Assembly (NCBI GenBank): GCA_051294375.1 | Contig: CM119266.1 | Location: forward strand, 3,846,420-3,910,419 | Direction: 5' to 3' | Origin: Paraspadella gotoi | Lineage: Eukaryota; Chaetognatha | DNA: 64,000 nucleotides | Part shown: one piece after another, positions 24,739 to 37,114 of the stretch | How the letters are laid out: the number at the start of each line of letters is the position of its first letter | Numbering within the stretch: position 1 is the first letter of the stretch | Notes under the pieces: model-generated | Seen by the model: the letters and a program-made list of their open reading frames with translations, nothing else | The model's database searches: none | Told to the model about the DNA's origin: nothing | Translations under genes and position numbers: made by a program

Positions 24739-24839
24739 GACGCGTCGCTTGACTCAACGAGAGAGGGCGAGACGCGTCTCTTGTTTATCTACCCTGAAAA
24801 AAAGAACATCGCGATAACCTCGTTATCGTCAGGGCAACG

Positions 24840-24878
<39 letters not shown>

Positions 24879-25164
24879 AAATAATTTTTTGAAAGTTATG
24901 GCTAAGCAAAGAATCTTAGTTACATTTATGTATTATATACATACATTTTTATACATACGATAGTTTTATTATAAATATTATCGTATTAGAATCTAAAAAG
25001 CAAGCAATTCCGTTTTACCCTTTTCACTAAAAAAGATTCGCTTCACTAGAAGAAGATAAACTAATGTCAAAATCAAAAGAGAGGAAAAAAAAGAAGCAAA
25101 GGAAAAAAATGTAGGGAAAAACTCGAGAAATGACCTTGGAGTTTACAGGAGTATTAGTGACGGG

Positions 25165-25168
25165 AATG

Positions 25169-25234
<66 letters not shown>

Positions 25235-25990
25235 GGGAAAAGGAAAAAAGGAGGAATTAATGAAAAGAAAGGATGAAAAATATATAAAGAAAGAAATAGA
25301 GAGGAATGAAAAGAAAATAAAATAGAAAAGAAAGGAAGGAAAGAACGAGGGGAATAGAGAAGAATGAAAAGGAAATAAAATAGAAAAGAAAGAGAGGAAA
25401 GAAAGAGGGGAATAGAGAGGAATGAAAAGGAAATAAAATAGAAAAGAAAGGAAGGAAAGAAAGAGGGGAATAGAGAGGAATGAAAAGGAAATAAAATAGA
25501 GAAGAAAGGGGAAAAATAAAGAGGGGAATAGAGAGGAATGAAAAGGAAATAAAATAGAAAAGAAAGGGGAGAAATAAAGAGGGGAATAGAGAGGAATGAA
25601 AAGAAAATAAAATAGAATAGAAAGGGAGGAAATAAAGAGGGGAATAGAGAGGAATGAAAAGAAAATAAAATAGAAAAGAAAGGGAGGAAAGAAAGAGGGG
25701 AACAGAGAGGAATGAAAAGAAAATAAAATAGAAAAGAAAGGAAGGAAAGAAAGAGGGGAATAGAGAGGAATGAAAAGAAAGTAAAATAGAAAAGAAAGGG
25801 AGGAAATAAAGAGGGGAATAGAGAGGAATGAAAAGAAAATAAAAGAGAAAAGAAAGGGAGGAAATAAAGAGGGGAATAGAGAGGAATGAAAAGAAAATAA
25901 AAGAGAAAATAAAGGGAGGAAAGAAAGAGGTGAATAGAGAGGAATGAAAAGGAAATAAAAATGCAAAGGAAGGAATAAAGTAGAGAGAAC
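25165..25990. repeat. (GA)n followed by 58-bp polypurine satellite
   Basis: About 12 copies of a 58-bp unit (AGAGGGGAATAGAGAGGAAT, then GAAAAG(G/A)AAATAAAATAG and an AAAGAAAG(G/A) tail), following a (GA)n run (25169-25230). The plus strand is almost entirely purine. Two minus-strand frames over 340 codons exist only because the CT-rich complement lacks stops. 58 is not a multiple of three. Confidence 0.93.
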
Positions 25991-26659
25991 AAAGTAAGAA
26001 AGGGAAAAGAATTTAAAAAAAAACACTGATGAAGACTCGGAACATAGAGTCGAAACATGTCTGTTATTATTAATGACAATAAAATCCTTGTTTTCGCGAA
26101 AATAAAAAAATTTCTTAAAAAAAATTAAAACAAATGAAAAATAAAATAAAATATATAAATAAAACGATATAAAAAAAAAAGACAAAATCTAAAAATTAAT
26201 CCAAAAAAGTCAGAACATTTTCGAAAGAAAGAAATAAGAAACATCGAAGTTAATGGATGCATTTCCCGATAATCACATGACGGTACGAGTGTTAAATATA
26301 TATCTTATCTTATTAATGCCTTTTTATTCTTTCAAATATCAACTAAAATCACTAATTATTCTGTTCATGTGATGTGACGTATTAACTCACTCATAATTAT
26401 TTAAAATGTCTGTAGGTGTAGGATAGAACCAAAGACCAATCTCCTATCCGACCGACCGACAAGTGACTGATCGAGTCGTTTTTCTCTCAACGAAACTAAA
26501 AACTAAAAACTGAAGAAATTTGTCTCGAAGTCATTGACGTCGAGTCTGACGCCATTAGCGTCGGTTTGACGTCACCGACTTTGAAGAGCATTAAGGGAAT
26601 CTTTGTTGACGTTGTCGTCGTCGTCGTCGTCGTCATTGTTAACGTTTCCTGCGACGTCG

Positions 26660-26755
26660 AGGTAAACATCACAGATTTACGTCACGGATTTACGTCACGG
26701 ATTTATGTCACAGATTTACGTCATGGATTTACGTAACGGATTTACGTCACATGGA
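26660..26755. promoter_or_regulatory. 13-bp tandem array of TTACGTCA (CRE-like) sites
   Basis: Six units of CA(C/T)(A/G)GATTTACGT give TTACGTCA or close variants every 13 bp. TTACGTCA is a known ATF/CREB-type half-consensus site. A full TGACGTCA lies nearby at about 26568. Function is inferred. Confidence 0.5.
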
Positions 26756-26860
26756 GTCGCATGACATGACAAAATTCTTTATTATCGGCGACGAAAAATG
26801 GTCAAGTCCGGAAAGGAAGACAATATTTAATGTTATCGAATGACATTCAATGACATTCAA

Positions 26861-26982
<122 letters not shown>

Positions 26983-27592
26983 GAACCAGCAAGAGAGTTG
27001 CACCGGCATGCATCTGCTTGCATCGGCATGCATCTGCTTGCATCGGCAACTGACTCCTTAGAGCCTCATTCTCTTCCGTCGATAGAATAACGATAATCTC
27101 TTCGTGATTTTTCTTGATGGGAAAAAACATTTAGAGTCGATTGGAGACAAATAAGTTGTGGGTCGTCGTCGTACGCTTGTCTCGTCGTTCACTTATTGTC
27201 GTCGTTTCTTTCATCGAAATCGTCATTTTCTCTGTAGTCATCTCTTCCCTTCGCCCATCTGAGCTGCACACACACACCACTCTCAATCCCTTTTTGCCAT
27301 ACAATTGCTGATATAGTCCAATCCAATTTATTCAATGCAATTGCAATTCTACCAACATCTTTAGACTCACATAATACGAGGATCCATTTCGAGCGTCTCC
27401 CATACCAAAAAAGCAACGCCAACAAGCGTTTACTGAAAACTTAAATTTTATTGTATTCCAAAAACCCGTTAGAAGAAAACAATTTCAGACAGGCACACGC
27501 TCTAGTAATGATTCGCTCCAAGAGATTGAATACGCATATCATCAGAAACCTGGATCAAAAGATTAACTCAACAAAACAGCGGCTCTCAATCA

Positions 27593-28075
27593 CTAAACAG
27601 GTCCCCTGACCCGGGTGCACTTCATCGAGTGAGACCTCAGCTCATGACCCATATAGTCCCGGGACTCTATCCCGCTACATGCCAAACCGCCTTTGGGGTA
27701 TGAAAGACCCTCGAAGCCAGTGACCAACCGAAAACCATTCCATCTCGGTGCTCTCAACAGGATAAAAAATGTTGCTGATGAGCGCACGCTTCAACCAGCC
27801 GTAGTGCTTTTTACAAAATTGTTGCAGATTGTTATTGAAATCATTTTTATCAAGCAGTGATAGTTCAGATAAACTAGCAAGCATGGAACAGGTTCTAGGC
27901 TTGAAACCAAGCTTGAAGGTTTTCCAGGCCCCCAATACAAGGCGGTTTATGGCCGTCCTCACGCTTCCCGAAGTGTAGGTACCATTGGGGATCGACCGAT
28001 CTTTCGTTACTTAATGGTCATGAACTAATGGTAATACTCAATTACCTACCGGGTCACGACTGAAGGAGTTAGACT
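27593..28075. repeat. Two diverged family-2 SINE-like copies
   Basis: 27593-27790 (plus) and 27880-28075 (minus) share GGGTCACGACTGAAGGAG or its relics, the AAGGCGGTTT core and the ACGGGTGCTGGGCTTGGA-like end with the element at 22370-22640. The two face each other, about 90 bp apart. Confidence 0.6.
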
Positions 28076-28269
28076 TATAGGTGCGTGAACTTTGCCATAT
28101 TTTTCAATCTTTATAACCCAGTTTAGTTTAGTACAAATTGTGACACGACCATGTACTAATTTGCAATGCCCGACTACAATGGGGATTAATTGCCAATTTC
28201 TCAAAAGGTCATTTTGCTTTCTGCAAAGATTTAAACAAAGATGCAAAGAATCTCTTTCCAAACTTTAAA

Positions 28270-28860
28270 TACTCGTTAATCCCATTTGTCGCCTTTCATC
28301 GCCATAGATCGCCTTTCATCGCCTTAGATCGCCTTAGATCGCCTTAGATCGCCTTAGATCACTTTTCATCGCCTTAGATCGCCATAGATCACCTTTTATC
28401 GCCTTAGATCGCCTTTCATCGCCTTAAATCGCCTTTCATCGCCTTAAATCGCCATTCATCGCCTTAGATCGCNNNNNNNNNNNNNNNNNNNNNNNNNNNN
28501 NNNNNNNNNNNNNNNNNNNNNNNNNNNNNNNNNNNNNNNNNNNNNNNNNNNNNNNNNNNNNNNNNNNNNNNNNNNNNNNNNNNNNNNNNNNNNNNNNNNN
28601 NNNNNNNNNNNNNNNNNNNNNNNNNNNNNNNNNNNNNNNNNNNNNNNNNNNNNNNNNNNNNNNNNNNNNNCGCAAATAAATTTTCATTTCTGCTCCTAAA
28701 TTTACGATGCGGTTAAAGATTTGGTTATGGATTTGGTTAAGGATTTGGTTATGGATTTGGTTATGGATTTGGTTAAGGATTTGGTTAAGGATTTGGTTAT
28801 GGATTTGGTTAAGGATTTGGTTAAGGATTATGGGGTTAGGGATTTATTAAAATATTTAGA
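28270..28860. repeat. 10-bp and 12-bp minisatellites flanking a 198-N gap
   Basis: 28285-28472 is GCCTTAGATC or GCCTTTCATC repeated about 19 times. The gap is 28473-28670. From 28709 to 28832, GGATTTGGTTA(A/T) repeats about 11 times. The 12-bp unit keeps an open frame of Asp-Leu-Val-Lys/Met, which is a repeat artefact. Confidence 0.92.
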
Positions 28861-29127
28861 ATATATATTAAAAATTAATATTCCTCCCCCAACTATATCC
28901 TCTCCTGCAACCCTATCCTCCCCTATTTAACATCCCCTAGCCTCCCTATCCAATTCTTATCCCCCCTTCTCACCCTTACCCCCGGATGTTAATCCTCAGA
29001 TCTTAACCCCCCCGGATGTTAATCCTCTGATCGATGACCAAAGAAGAATCGAGGAATTTCGTCTCAGATTAAGAATTTCCTTTTTCGGACTTGGAAATTA
29101 GTCTTTTTTGTTGCACTATTTGTATTA

Positions 29128-29207
<80 letters not shown>

Positions 29208-29215
29208 CATCATTA
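29128..29215. repeat. (TTA)n microsatellite
   Basis: About 27 TTA units, giving false poly-Tyr and poly-Leu frames. Confidence 0.97.
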
Positions 29216-29699
29216 TTATTCATTTATTCATTTTTTATTATTTCTTCACTATTTTTTTGGGATTATTATTATTATATTATTATATTATACTATATTATTA
29301 TTTTATTATCATATTGTGGTGGTATATTCACACCGCCTCACGTTCACCATCCTTCAGCCAAATCCATTGGCTCAGAGGGGGAACACACAATCCCAGGCCT
29401 TGTGTTCCTTCCACAGTCCTTATGACTTCCCTCTGCATTGGCAAAGCGAGACCGTCCTAGGGTAACCGCGCCAGTGACTGGAGGCATCACTGAAGGTTGG
29501 AAGCCCCCAAAGCCAACAGTAAGAAGCCCCATCCCGATGGGCATCACCGGCAACCCGGCTGTTGCCATAATATATTTATTTTTTATTTTTTATTATTTAA
29601 TAACCTTATTATTATTAATTTAGTACTTATCGTCAAATTTATACTTATATATATTTATTATTTATTAAAAATTATTTGTTATAATGAAATAGGTACAAC

Positions 29700-30850
29700 C
29701 AATATAAAAATTATCCATTCATTTAATAAATAAGCTATCTTGCCCCTGACTTTGGACAGGCTTTGCTGGCTTAAGGCCTCCATCACTCTTACAAGATAAT
29801 GACATAGCAGGTCCCTGCAAGCTTTCAATCAAGACTCTCTCACAGTCTCGTTTATTCACTCCCAGAGTACCTGGATTCGCTATCAATGAGGTTATATAAT
29901 GTAGTGTTATAATATTTTTTTTAATTCTTCAACTTTATTTATTATTTATATAAACAAAATATGTAATTTTCTCGTAAGAGATATGAGGGCCTTAACTCAC
30001 CATACCCTGTCCAAAGTCAGGAGGGAAAAATTGCTCACTTAACAAATGTAGAGATAAATAATTACAATTATATGTATGAAAATGAATTGAACATGATAAT
30101 AAATTGAATTAATTAACATTTAAATAAAGAGATGAAGTGCCCGATGAAACCATTCTTTTTATAAAATCTTATATTTAATCTAAAATTTAATTAAGAACCG
30201 ATACATAACTCGTTTTTGAAATAATTTAATTTAAAAAATGTTTGCAACAGCCGCTTTTAACTAAAGAGCGGAAGATCCGGGTTTCAAGACCAGATGACGG
30301 AAAGTAGAGAATGAATCATTTTTAGAGAAATTTCTGCGAAAATATGTTAATTTAATACAAAATGAGATGAGAATGTTAATTATTTGTTTCACTATCTTTA
30401 TTTTTTTATTTTTCATTTTTATATTCAAAATAACTATTATTTATGATTTTATTTATTTGTTAAAATATTTTTGTGTTTAATATTTAAATATAATGTTATT
30501 TATCTGTTTGGGATGGGGACGTTAGTGTTGTCTTCTGGAAATAGATATGTTTGTTTTATACAAAGAAAATCCCTGGTTCCATCAAGTCGCGCCTTATTTC
30601 TTTTTTGATAAAGATAAAATTATCTATTCATTTAATAATTGGGATAACTTGCCACTTACTTTGGACAATGAACAGCCTGTGGTATTATAAGGCCTTCATC
30701 TTGCCACTTACTTGCCACTTACTTGCCACTTACTTTGGACAATGCACAGCCTGTGGTATTTTAAGGCCTTCATCCCTTTTACAAGATAATAATAATAATG
30801 ATAATAATATAGCAAGACTCTTGTAGCTTTCAATCGGGACTTTCTCTTTT
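29700..30850. repeat. Cluster of three family-1 SINE-like copies
   Basis: 29700-29880 (minus) is nearly full length, with GACTTTGGACAGGC, GACATAGCAGGTCC and GACTCTCTCACAGTC. 29985-30080 (plus) is partial. 30605-30850 (minus) contains an internal tandem duplication of CTTGCCACTTACTTTGGACAA. A separate B-box-like GGGTTTCAAGACC occurs at about 30279. Confidence 0.7.
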
Positions 30851-31185
30851 TCCTAAAAAAAGCGACCGACAGACTATCTTTAAAATCCAACGCTACGACA
30901 TAAAAATGCGTGAATATTTAAACGAATTCACGGCATCAATTATTAATTTGGTTTTATGGTGACTTTTTCTCTCATGGGAAAAAAAGAGAAATTGTTTATA
31001 CTTCAGAGGTCAGCTTTTTCACAAAGGGCATTTCCAAAAAGCCTCTTTCTAATTTGAAAATCTAATGGATACAAAAATAAGTATTACGTAATTAATATAT
31101 AATATAATTGAAACAACTTTTTAGTTTGACTCTTTAAAAATCCGACTTCCCACGCTTACGTTAACGTAGATCAGCCAATGAACTA

Positions 31186-31237
<52 letters not shown>

Positions 31238-31238
31238 A

Positions 31239-31269
<31 letters not shown>

Positions 31270-31329
31270 CATAGACGATAATTCCCTCACGTTAAACAAA
31301 GTCTTTCTCCTCTTCGGTCATCCAACTTA

Positions 31330-31375
<46 letters not shown>
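31186..31375. repeat. (TC)n and (CA)n microsatellites
   Basis: TC runs at 31190-31236 and 31332-31374, with a CA/ACAC run at 31237-31271. Confidence 0.95.
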
Positions 31376-31377
<2 letters not shown>

Positions 31378-31444
31378 CAACTTCTTTTCTCTTTTTCTTT
31401 TGTTTTTCCTTCGAGATTTGAATTTTTCGGTTTCGCTTCCGAAA

Positions 31445-32105
31445 TGAGACGCGTTGCTAAGGAGAAGAAGTTTCCAAGACGCGTTGCTATTGGCTAAGGA
31501 CCAGCGTGCTAAGGACATTTTCAAGACATGTTGCTAGGGACAGTGTTCCAAGACGCATTGCCAAGGAGCCTTGGTTTCAAAAACACGTTGCTAAGGAGTA
31601 AGCATTTTAAAAACGCAATTCTATGGAGCCAGCATTTTTAGGATGGGTTGCTAAGCAGCCATCTTTTCCAAGACGCAACTCTAAGGAACCAGAGTTTTCA
31701 ATAAACATTGCTGAGAAGTCAGCGTCTGCAAGATGTGTTGCCACTGAGCTTTTTTTAATTTGCATTGTGAAGGAAACCTCTATTAAAAATCTATTAAATA
31801 TCTATTAAATATTTATTAAATATCTATTAAATATCTATTAAATATATCTTAAATATTTATTAAATATCTATTAAATATCTATTAAATATATATTAAATAT
31901 TTATTAAATATCTATTAAATATCTATTAAATATCTATTAAATATTTATTAAATATCTATCAAATATCTATTAAATATATATTAAATATCTATTAAATATC
32001 TAATAAATATCGTTTTATTAAAAAACTTATATTTCCAAGTCAATTTGCCACAAAGGCCCGTTGCTAAGGAACCAGCGTTTCCAAGATGCGTTGCTAAGGG
32101 GAAAT
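31445..32105. repeat. About 32-bp GTTGCTAAGG repeats split by an 11-bp satellite
   Basis: About eight to nine imperfect units of GTTGCTAAGGAGCCAGCGTT plus TTCCAAGACGC run from 31450 to 31745 and resume at 32050-32105. Between them (31775-32015) is an 11-bp satellite, TATTAAATATC, of about 22 units. The second appears inserted into the first. Confidence 0.88.
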
Positions 32106-32405
32106 CTTTTCCCCGGTCTCCCAAAGCGAATCTCTCTTTTCACTTCCTCCTTTTTATTTATTCACGTCTTGATCCAATTTTCTTGGCTTCTCAATGTTTT
32201 ACGCCTCAACAAATCACAATTGATTCACAGGCCAAAAAAAAAACAATGGCTAAAAAGCTTTTTTCACTCCCCTCAGATTTAATATTAATTTATTTTGTCT
32301 TTTTCTTTATTAAAACTTGCCATATGTTGATATTTCTCTCCGATCTTGCAAAAAGTTTGACTCTTTCTTAACAAGCCTGTAAAACCTTTATCCTTTTCTT
32401 CACAG

Positions 32406-32514
32406 GCCTGCAAACAACTTGGTTACGGTGCTGCGACATCCTGGGTCCGCGCGGCGGGATTCGGTCAGGGCAGCCAATCACAACCGGTCATGCTGGACAA
32501 CATGGTTTGCTCAG
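32406..32514 (+). CDS. SRCR domain, exon 2 of 3
   Basis: Acceptor CTTCACAG, phase 0 start; ends phase 1 before GTGGGA. It encodes ACKQLGYGAATSWVRAAG, then QPVMLDNMVCSG. The CKQLGYG motif and the L-DN-V-C-G motif place it as the middle third of the domain begun at 22144-22265, with matching phase. Confidence 0.92.
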
Positions 32515-35500
32515 GTGGGAAATGAGGAATGAATGAGCGAATGATGGAATGAATGAATGAATAAATGAATGAGTGATTGAATGAAAGGATCAATGAATGA
32601 ATGAATGAATGAATGTATTAGTGATTAAGTGAATAAAATAGACTAACAAAACACAAATAAATAAAAAAACAAAAAAACAAAGCCACAAAACAAGAAAGAA
32701 ATGAGATAAAAAAGTAGATCTGGAGAAGAAATTGTCTTAAGATCGAGATTTGGGAGGTGTTAGAGCTTACATTTGCCTCTTCCTCTTCCCACCTCACACT
32801 CTGCCGCCCCAATTTCGCTCTTCCCCCCCTCTCCATCACGTCCTCTTTTCCTCTTCCTCTTACCCTCGCCTGCCACTCCGCCCCATTTTCCTCCTCACCC
32901 CCTCTCCTCCAACTCCGCGCCCTTTCCTATTCCCCTCCCCTCCTCTCCGCCCCATTTTCCTTTCTCGCCTCCCTCGGCATAACGCGCCGCTTTTCTCTTT
33001 CCCCTCCCCTCACGCACTCCGCTCCTCTTTCCCTCTTCCTTCCCCTCCATCTCTGCCCCATTTTACTCTTACCCCTCCCACTCTGCCCTTTCTCTATTTC
33101 CCCCTCCCCCTCCAACTCCTCCTCTTTTCCTCTTCCTCTTCCCTCCTAGCAACTCTGCTCCCCTTTCCTCTTCCCTCTTCCCTGCCGCTCAGCTCGGCTC
33201 CCCTTTTCCTTCTTACCGTCCTCCCCCTCCCCTCCGCCTTTTCCTCTTCTCTCCCCCTCCCCCCAACTCGGCTCCCCTTTCTCTTCCTCTTCCTTCTCCC
33301 CTCCGCCTTTTTTCTCTTCCCCTTCCCATCCCAGCTGCCGCCCCTTTTTCGCTCTCTTCTCCCCCCTCGCCTCCTTTTCTTTCGATTCACGGTTCTCACA
33401 CAATAAACGAGCGGAGAATTTTATGATCAAGTCGCGAACCAGTCAATAGAAAAGTTATGGTGGGAAGTTTTTTTCCACTTTTTCTTTTATTTCTTTTCTT
33501 TTTCTTTTCTTTTTCTTTTCTTTTCTTGTCTTTTCGTTTCTTTTCTTTTTCTTTTTCCTGTTTCTATTTTTTCTTTCCTTTCGCTTTATTTCGCTTTTCT
33601 TTTCCTTTCCTTTCCTTTCCTTTCCTTTCCTTTGTTCCTTCCTTCCTTTCCCTTTTCTTTTTCCTCCTTTTTACGTATCATTTTTTTTGTGGGCCTTTTT
33701 TCCCCTTTTTCTTTTCTTGTTCTTCCTTCCTTTTCTTTTCCTTTCCTTTTCCTTTCTTTCCTTTTCCTTTCCTTTCCTTTCCTTTCCTTTCCTTTCCTAT
33801 CATTTTCTTTTTTGTCCTTTTTTCTTTTCTTTTCTTTTCTTTTCTTTTCTTTTCTTTTCTTTTCTTTTCTTTTCTTTTCTATTTTCTTTTCTTTTCTTTT
33901 CTTTTCTTTTTTTTCTATATTCTTTTCTTTTCTTTTCTTTTCTTTTCTTTTTTTTTCTTTTCTTTTACTTTCTTCTTTTGTCTTTTTTTCTTTTCTTTAC
34001 TTTACTTTACTTTACTTTACTTTACTTTTCTATTTTCTTTTCTTTTCTATTGGCCTTCTCTCTCCCTCCCTCTCTCCTCTTTCGCATCCCTTCCCCTCCT
34101 CCTCATTTTTCCTCAAAAATTTATCAGAAGCTCACGACGACATTCCTTTCTCCTCTTCCTCCAGGAGAAGAAAGAGCGAAGAGGAGGAAGCAAAGAAGGA
34201 GAGCGTATGAGGAAAGGAGAAGGAGGGAAGGAGAGAAGGAAGGAGGAGAAGAGGAGGAGGAAGAGGAGAGGAAAGCAGGCTAGTTAGAGTCAGAGAGCCC
34301 TTATTCGACATTATGAGTCGAGGCTAGGCCTCGAAGCAACGTACAGAGGAGAGATCATTGAGTTCATGGATGTTTAGCGGTATTCATTGCTCTCAGTCTG
34401 TCTGATTAAATGCACTCCGTGTTTTGGATTTGGGCAGTCATAACTTCTGCATCGCGTGCGGTCTAACTGCCTCACGTGTACTGCGGCGTGGGGGCCTACT
34501 TAGTGAAGTTCATTACGGAAGAAAGGAGCTAAGAGGGCGAATTCGAAGCTTCAGCAACAAAGAAGGAGAGTTCATAGCCGGGTGAGAGGTCAATGAATTG
34601 AATTCATTACACTAAAAAATAAAAACGGGGAAAGAAGATAAAGAAACAACTTGCAGATGGTTTAACAATCATTACTTGATTACGATGAGTCTGTTTGTCA
34701 GTTTTTCATTGTAATGAAATTCACTTCTCAGATTCTATTTATGAACATCAGGTGATGAGATCCGTTAGAGATCGAATTATGTTAGTTGAATTTATAAATG
34801 AATTCAATCCATTGCAGAAATAAACATGGAAACATATACGAATATGAGACTGAAGTTTCCTTGCTCTTTTAAGATGACATGTACTAACAAAACGCGTTTT
34901 AAAGAATGAATTCACTTTTCAGATTCATTCTTAAATTCATACTACGAGAGCCAGTTTGTGAAATTTTTTTTTTAAAAAACAATTAATCAACAAGACAATT
35001 CCTTTATATAAATATATTTGATAAAGTTAAAACAGAGATAAATAAAAAAAATTCGAAAAAAATTAGAAAATATCATTTTTTTATCTGGAGTTGAGACCCG
35101 GATCATGACGACAGTAACAATAATGGTTAACCGTTGCGTGCCACCTTTAAGCTCAAACCAAATTGAAAAGGATTGTCATATGTGTTTTGAACTGGTTTTT
35201 TTTAAATGCTCTTCAGAAAACTTGATAAATAAATTGGAATTGGAACTTCACCCCCATTGGATACTAGAAATTGTCCAAATAATATTGATATAAATGAGCA
35301 ATTTCAGGGTCGTTAATCATTTAGCATTAAGGAGTATGGTGGGATGAGAATGCACAAAGAGACTGGAGGTGAGTGTGGGTGGTGGTTAAGGCCGAGTTCC
35401 TGTGCATGGTCACGGGTGGTTGGGGTTGTTTGTCGCCAAGGAAATTGACGAGATGGGAAGAAACGAATTTGTTGTTGTCCTTGTTCTGACCCGAAACCAA

Positions 35501-36988
35501 TCTCAGAAGACTTAGTAGACTATTGAATTCTAATTTAGGGAAAAAGGTTTTCGGTTAAAAAAACCATAATAGTTGTCCCATATGCGGTAAGAGCGTTTTT
35601 GCACAGACTTGAATTTAGAAAGAGACATCTTAAGCTCTTCAAGATCGGCGTGTAAAAAAAAATACTTCTAGTTAGTTCTGTCGTGTCGTGCTAAAACATT
35701 CATTGATAAATGAATTCATTTTGAGTGCTGAAATTGCGATGTGTGTATTCTTGCATGATTTTTTAACATTTCTGGGTCCTGGTGTGTGGGTAGTGTGTTG
35801 GTGATCCTCTCGTAATGCTGCGGTGGTGTGGGTCGTGCGTNNNNNNNNNNNNNNNNNNNNNNNNNTCTCCTCCTCCTCTTCCTCCTCCTACTCCTTCTTC
35901 CCCTACGTCTCCTCCTCTTTCCCCTAAACTTCCTGGTCACCCTATTATTATTTAATTTTTTTTATAATAATAACGGCAAACTACATCATTAATAAAACCT
36001 TTAAAAATAATAAAACACAACAACTAAATCATAGGATATGATAAAAAATCTAATCGGTTACAATATGCAAATGAGATTAATGAGATACATTTCCCTCTAA
36101 AATCAATCGCTTCTTTCAATTTTCAACACATTCACTGTCAAACCTTTTCTCTCATTATCCCTTTTATAACCAATGGTTATAAAAGGTGGTTATTCACCAC
36201 CTCTCGTGCCTTTCGACCTTTTAGAGTTTCATTTTNNNNNNNNNNNNNNNNNNNNNNNNNNNNNNNNNNNNNNNNNNNNNNNNNNNNNNNNNNNNNNNNN
36301 NNNNNNNNNNNNNNNNNNNNNNNNNNNNNNNNNNNNNNNTCTCTCCCTCTCTCCCTCTCTCCCTCTCTCTCTCTATCCCTCCCTCTCCCCATATTCTCCC
36401 TCCCAACAAAAGATCAAACGCGCGCGGAGTTAGATTGTAACGAACGGCCCGCGGTTGTTGTTGTTGTTGTTGTTGTTGTTCGTTGTTGTTCGTTGTTGTT
36501 CGTTGTTGTTCGTTGCCCGCGGTCGCCTTCGTGAGGCGAATGACTTTTCGAGTCGAGAGAATCGAGTCCCGTTTGTTTTTTTGTTTTTTGTTTTTTGTTT
36601 GTTTTTTTATTTTTATTTTATTTTTATTGTTATTATTATTATTTTTTAAGTTTATTATATATAATTATGTTCCTTTTTTCATTCTTTTCTTTGTTATTTT
36701 TTTCATCTTAAAAAAATTGTGATTTAAAATTTATGATCGGGGGATGAACTCATTTCATTATAAAATAAGAGTCATTCAATCTCATTTGCATATTTCAGTA
36801 TTTTGACAACATTTATTAACTAACAAAAACTTAACTTAAATTGCATTTTAGGAATAAAAATTTAAAAAGTTAATATAGAGGAATTATCGCTGAAAAACAT
36901 AAAGTAGAATTATATGACGTAAAAATAAAACATAAAAAAAATTAAACCTAAATTCTTTAGTTAATAAACAAACCCGATTCAATTTAAG
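32515..36988 (+). other. Intron between SRCR exons 2 and 3
   Basis: It contains (GAAT)n (32521-32640), C/T-rich DNA (32770-33390), a long TTTTC polypyrimidine tract (33470-34060) switching to purines at 34160-34275, a 25-N gap (35841-35865), a 104-N gap (36236-36339) with CT flanks, and (GTT)n (36456-36512). No exon is found. Long Phe/Ser/Leu frames are compositional. Confidence 0.65.
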
Positions 36989-37114
36989 GAAGCGAGGATC
37001 GAATCTCGAATTGTCGTCACGCGGGATGGGAAGTCACCAACTGCGTTCACTCTGAAGACGTTGGAGTCAAATGTGAACCACCGCTCAGTGTGTCTGGTGG
37101 ATCGCCACCTGACG
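36989..37114 (+). CDS. SRCR domain, exon 3 of 3
   Basis: Acceptor AATTTAAG, phase 1 start; phase 1 end at GACG|GTGAGA. It encodes EDRISNCRHAGWEVTNCVHS, then EDVGVKCEPP, the C-terminal third of the SRCR domain (C-x-H-x-G-W and EDVGV-C). A short Ser/Gly/Pro linker follows. Together the three exons give a complete group-A-like domain spread over 15 kb. Confidence 0.92.

Noticed and set aside
25027-26185. Two overlapping minus-strand frames of about 345 codons (Phe/Leu/Ser-rich)
   Set aside because: They are the complement of the 58-bp polypurine satellite. All three frames are open because the CT-rich strand lacks stop codons, and the unit length is not a multiple of three.
28721-28930. Frame with repeated Asp-Leu-Val-Lys/Met
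   Set aside because: Product of the 12-bp GGATTTGGTTA minisatellite.
33457-34287. Plus-strand frames of 190-276 codons (Phe/Ser-rich)
   Set aside because: They arise from TTTTC repeat DNA, with all frames open at once and no splice or domain support.
35105-35293. 62-codon plus-strand frame with several Cys
   Set aside because: No splice sites or domain pattern and ordinary AT-rich surroundings. Its Cys spacing does not fit EGF or SRCR.
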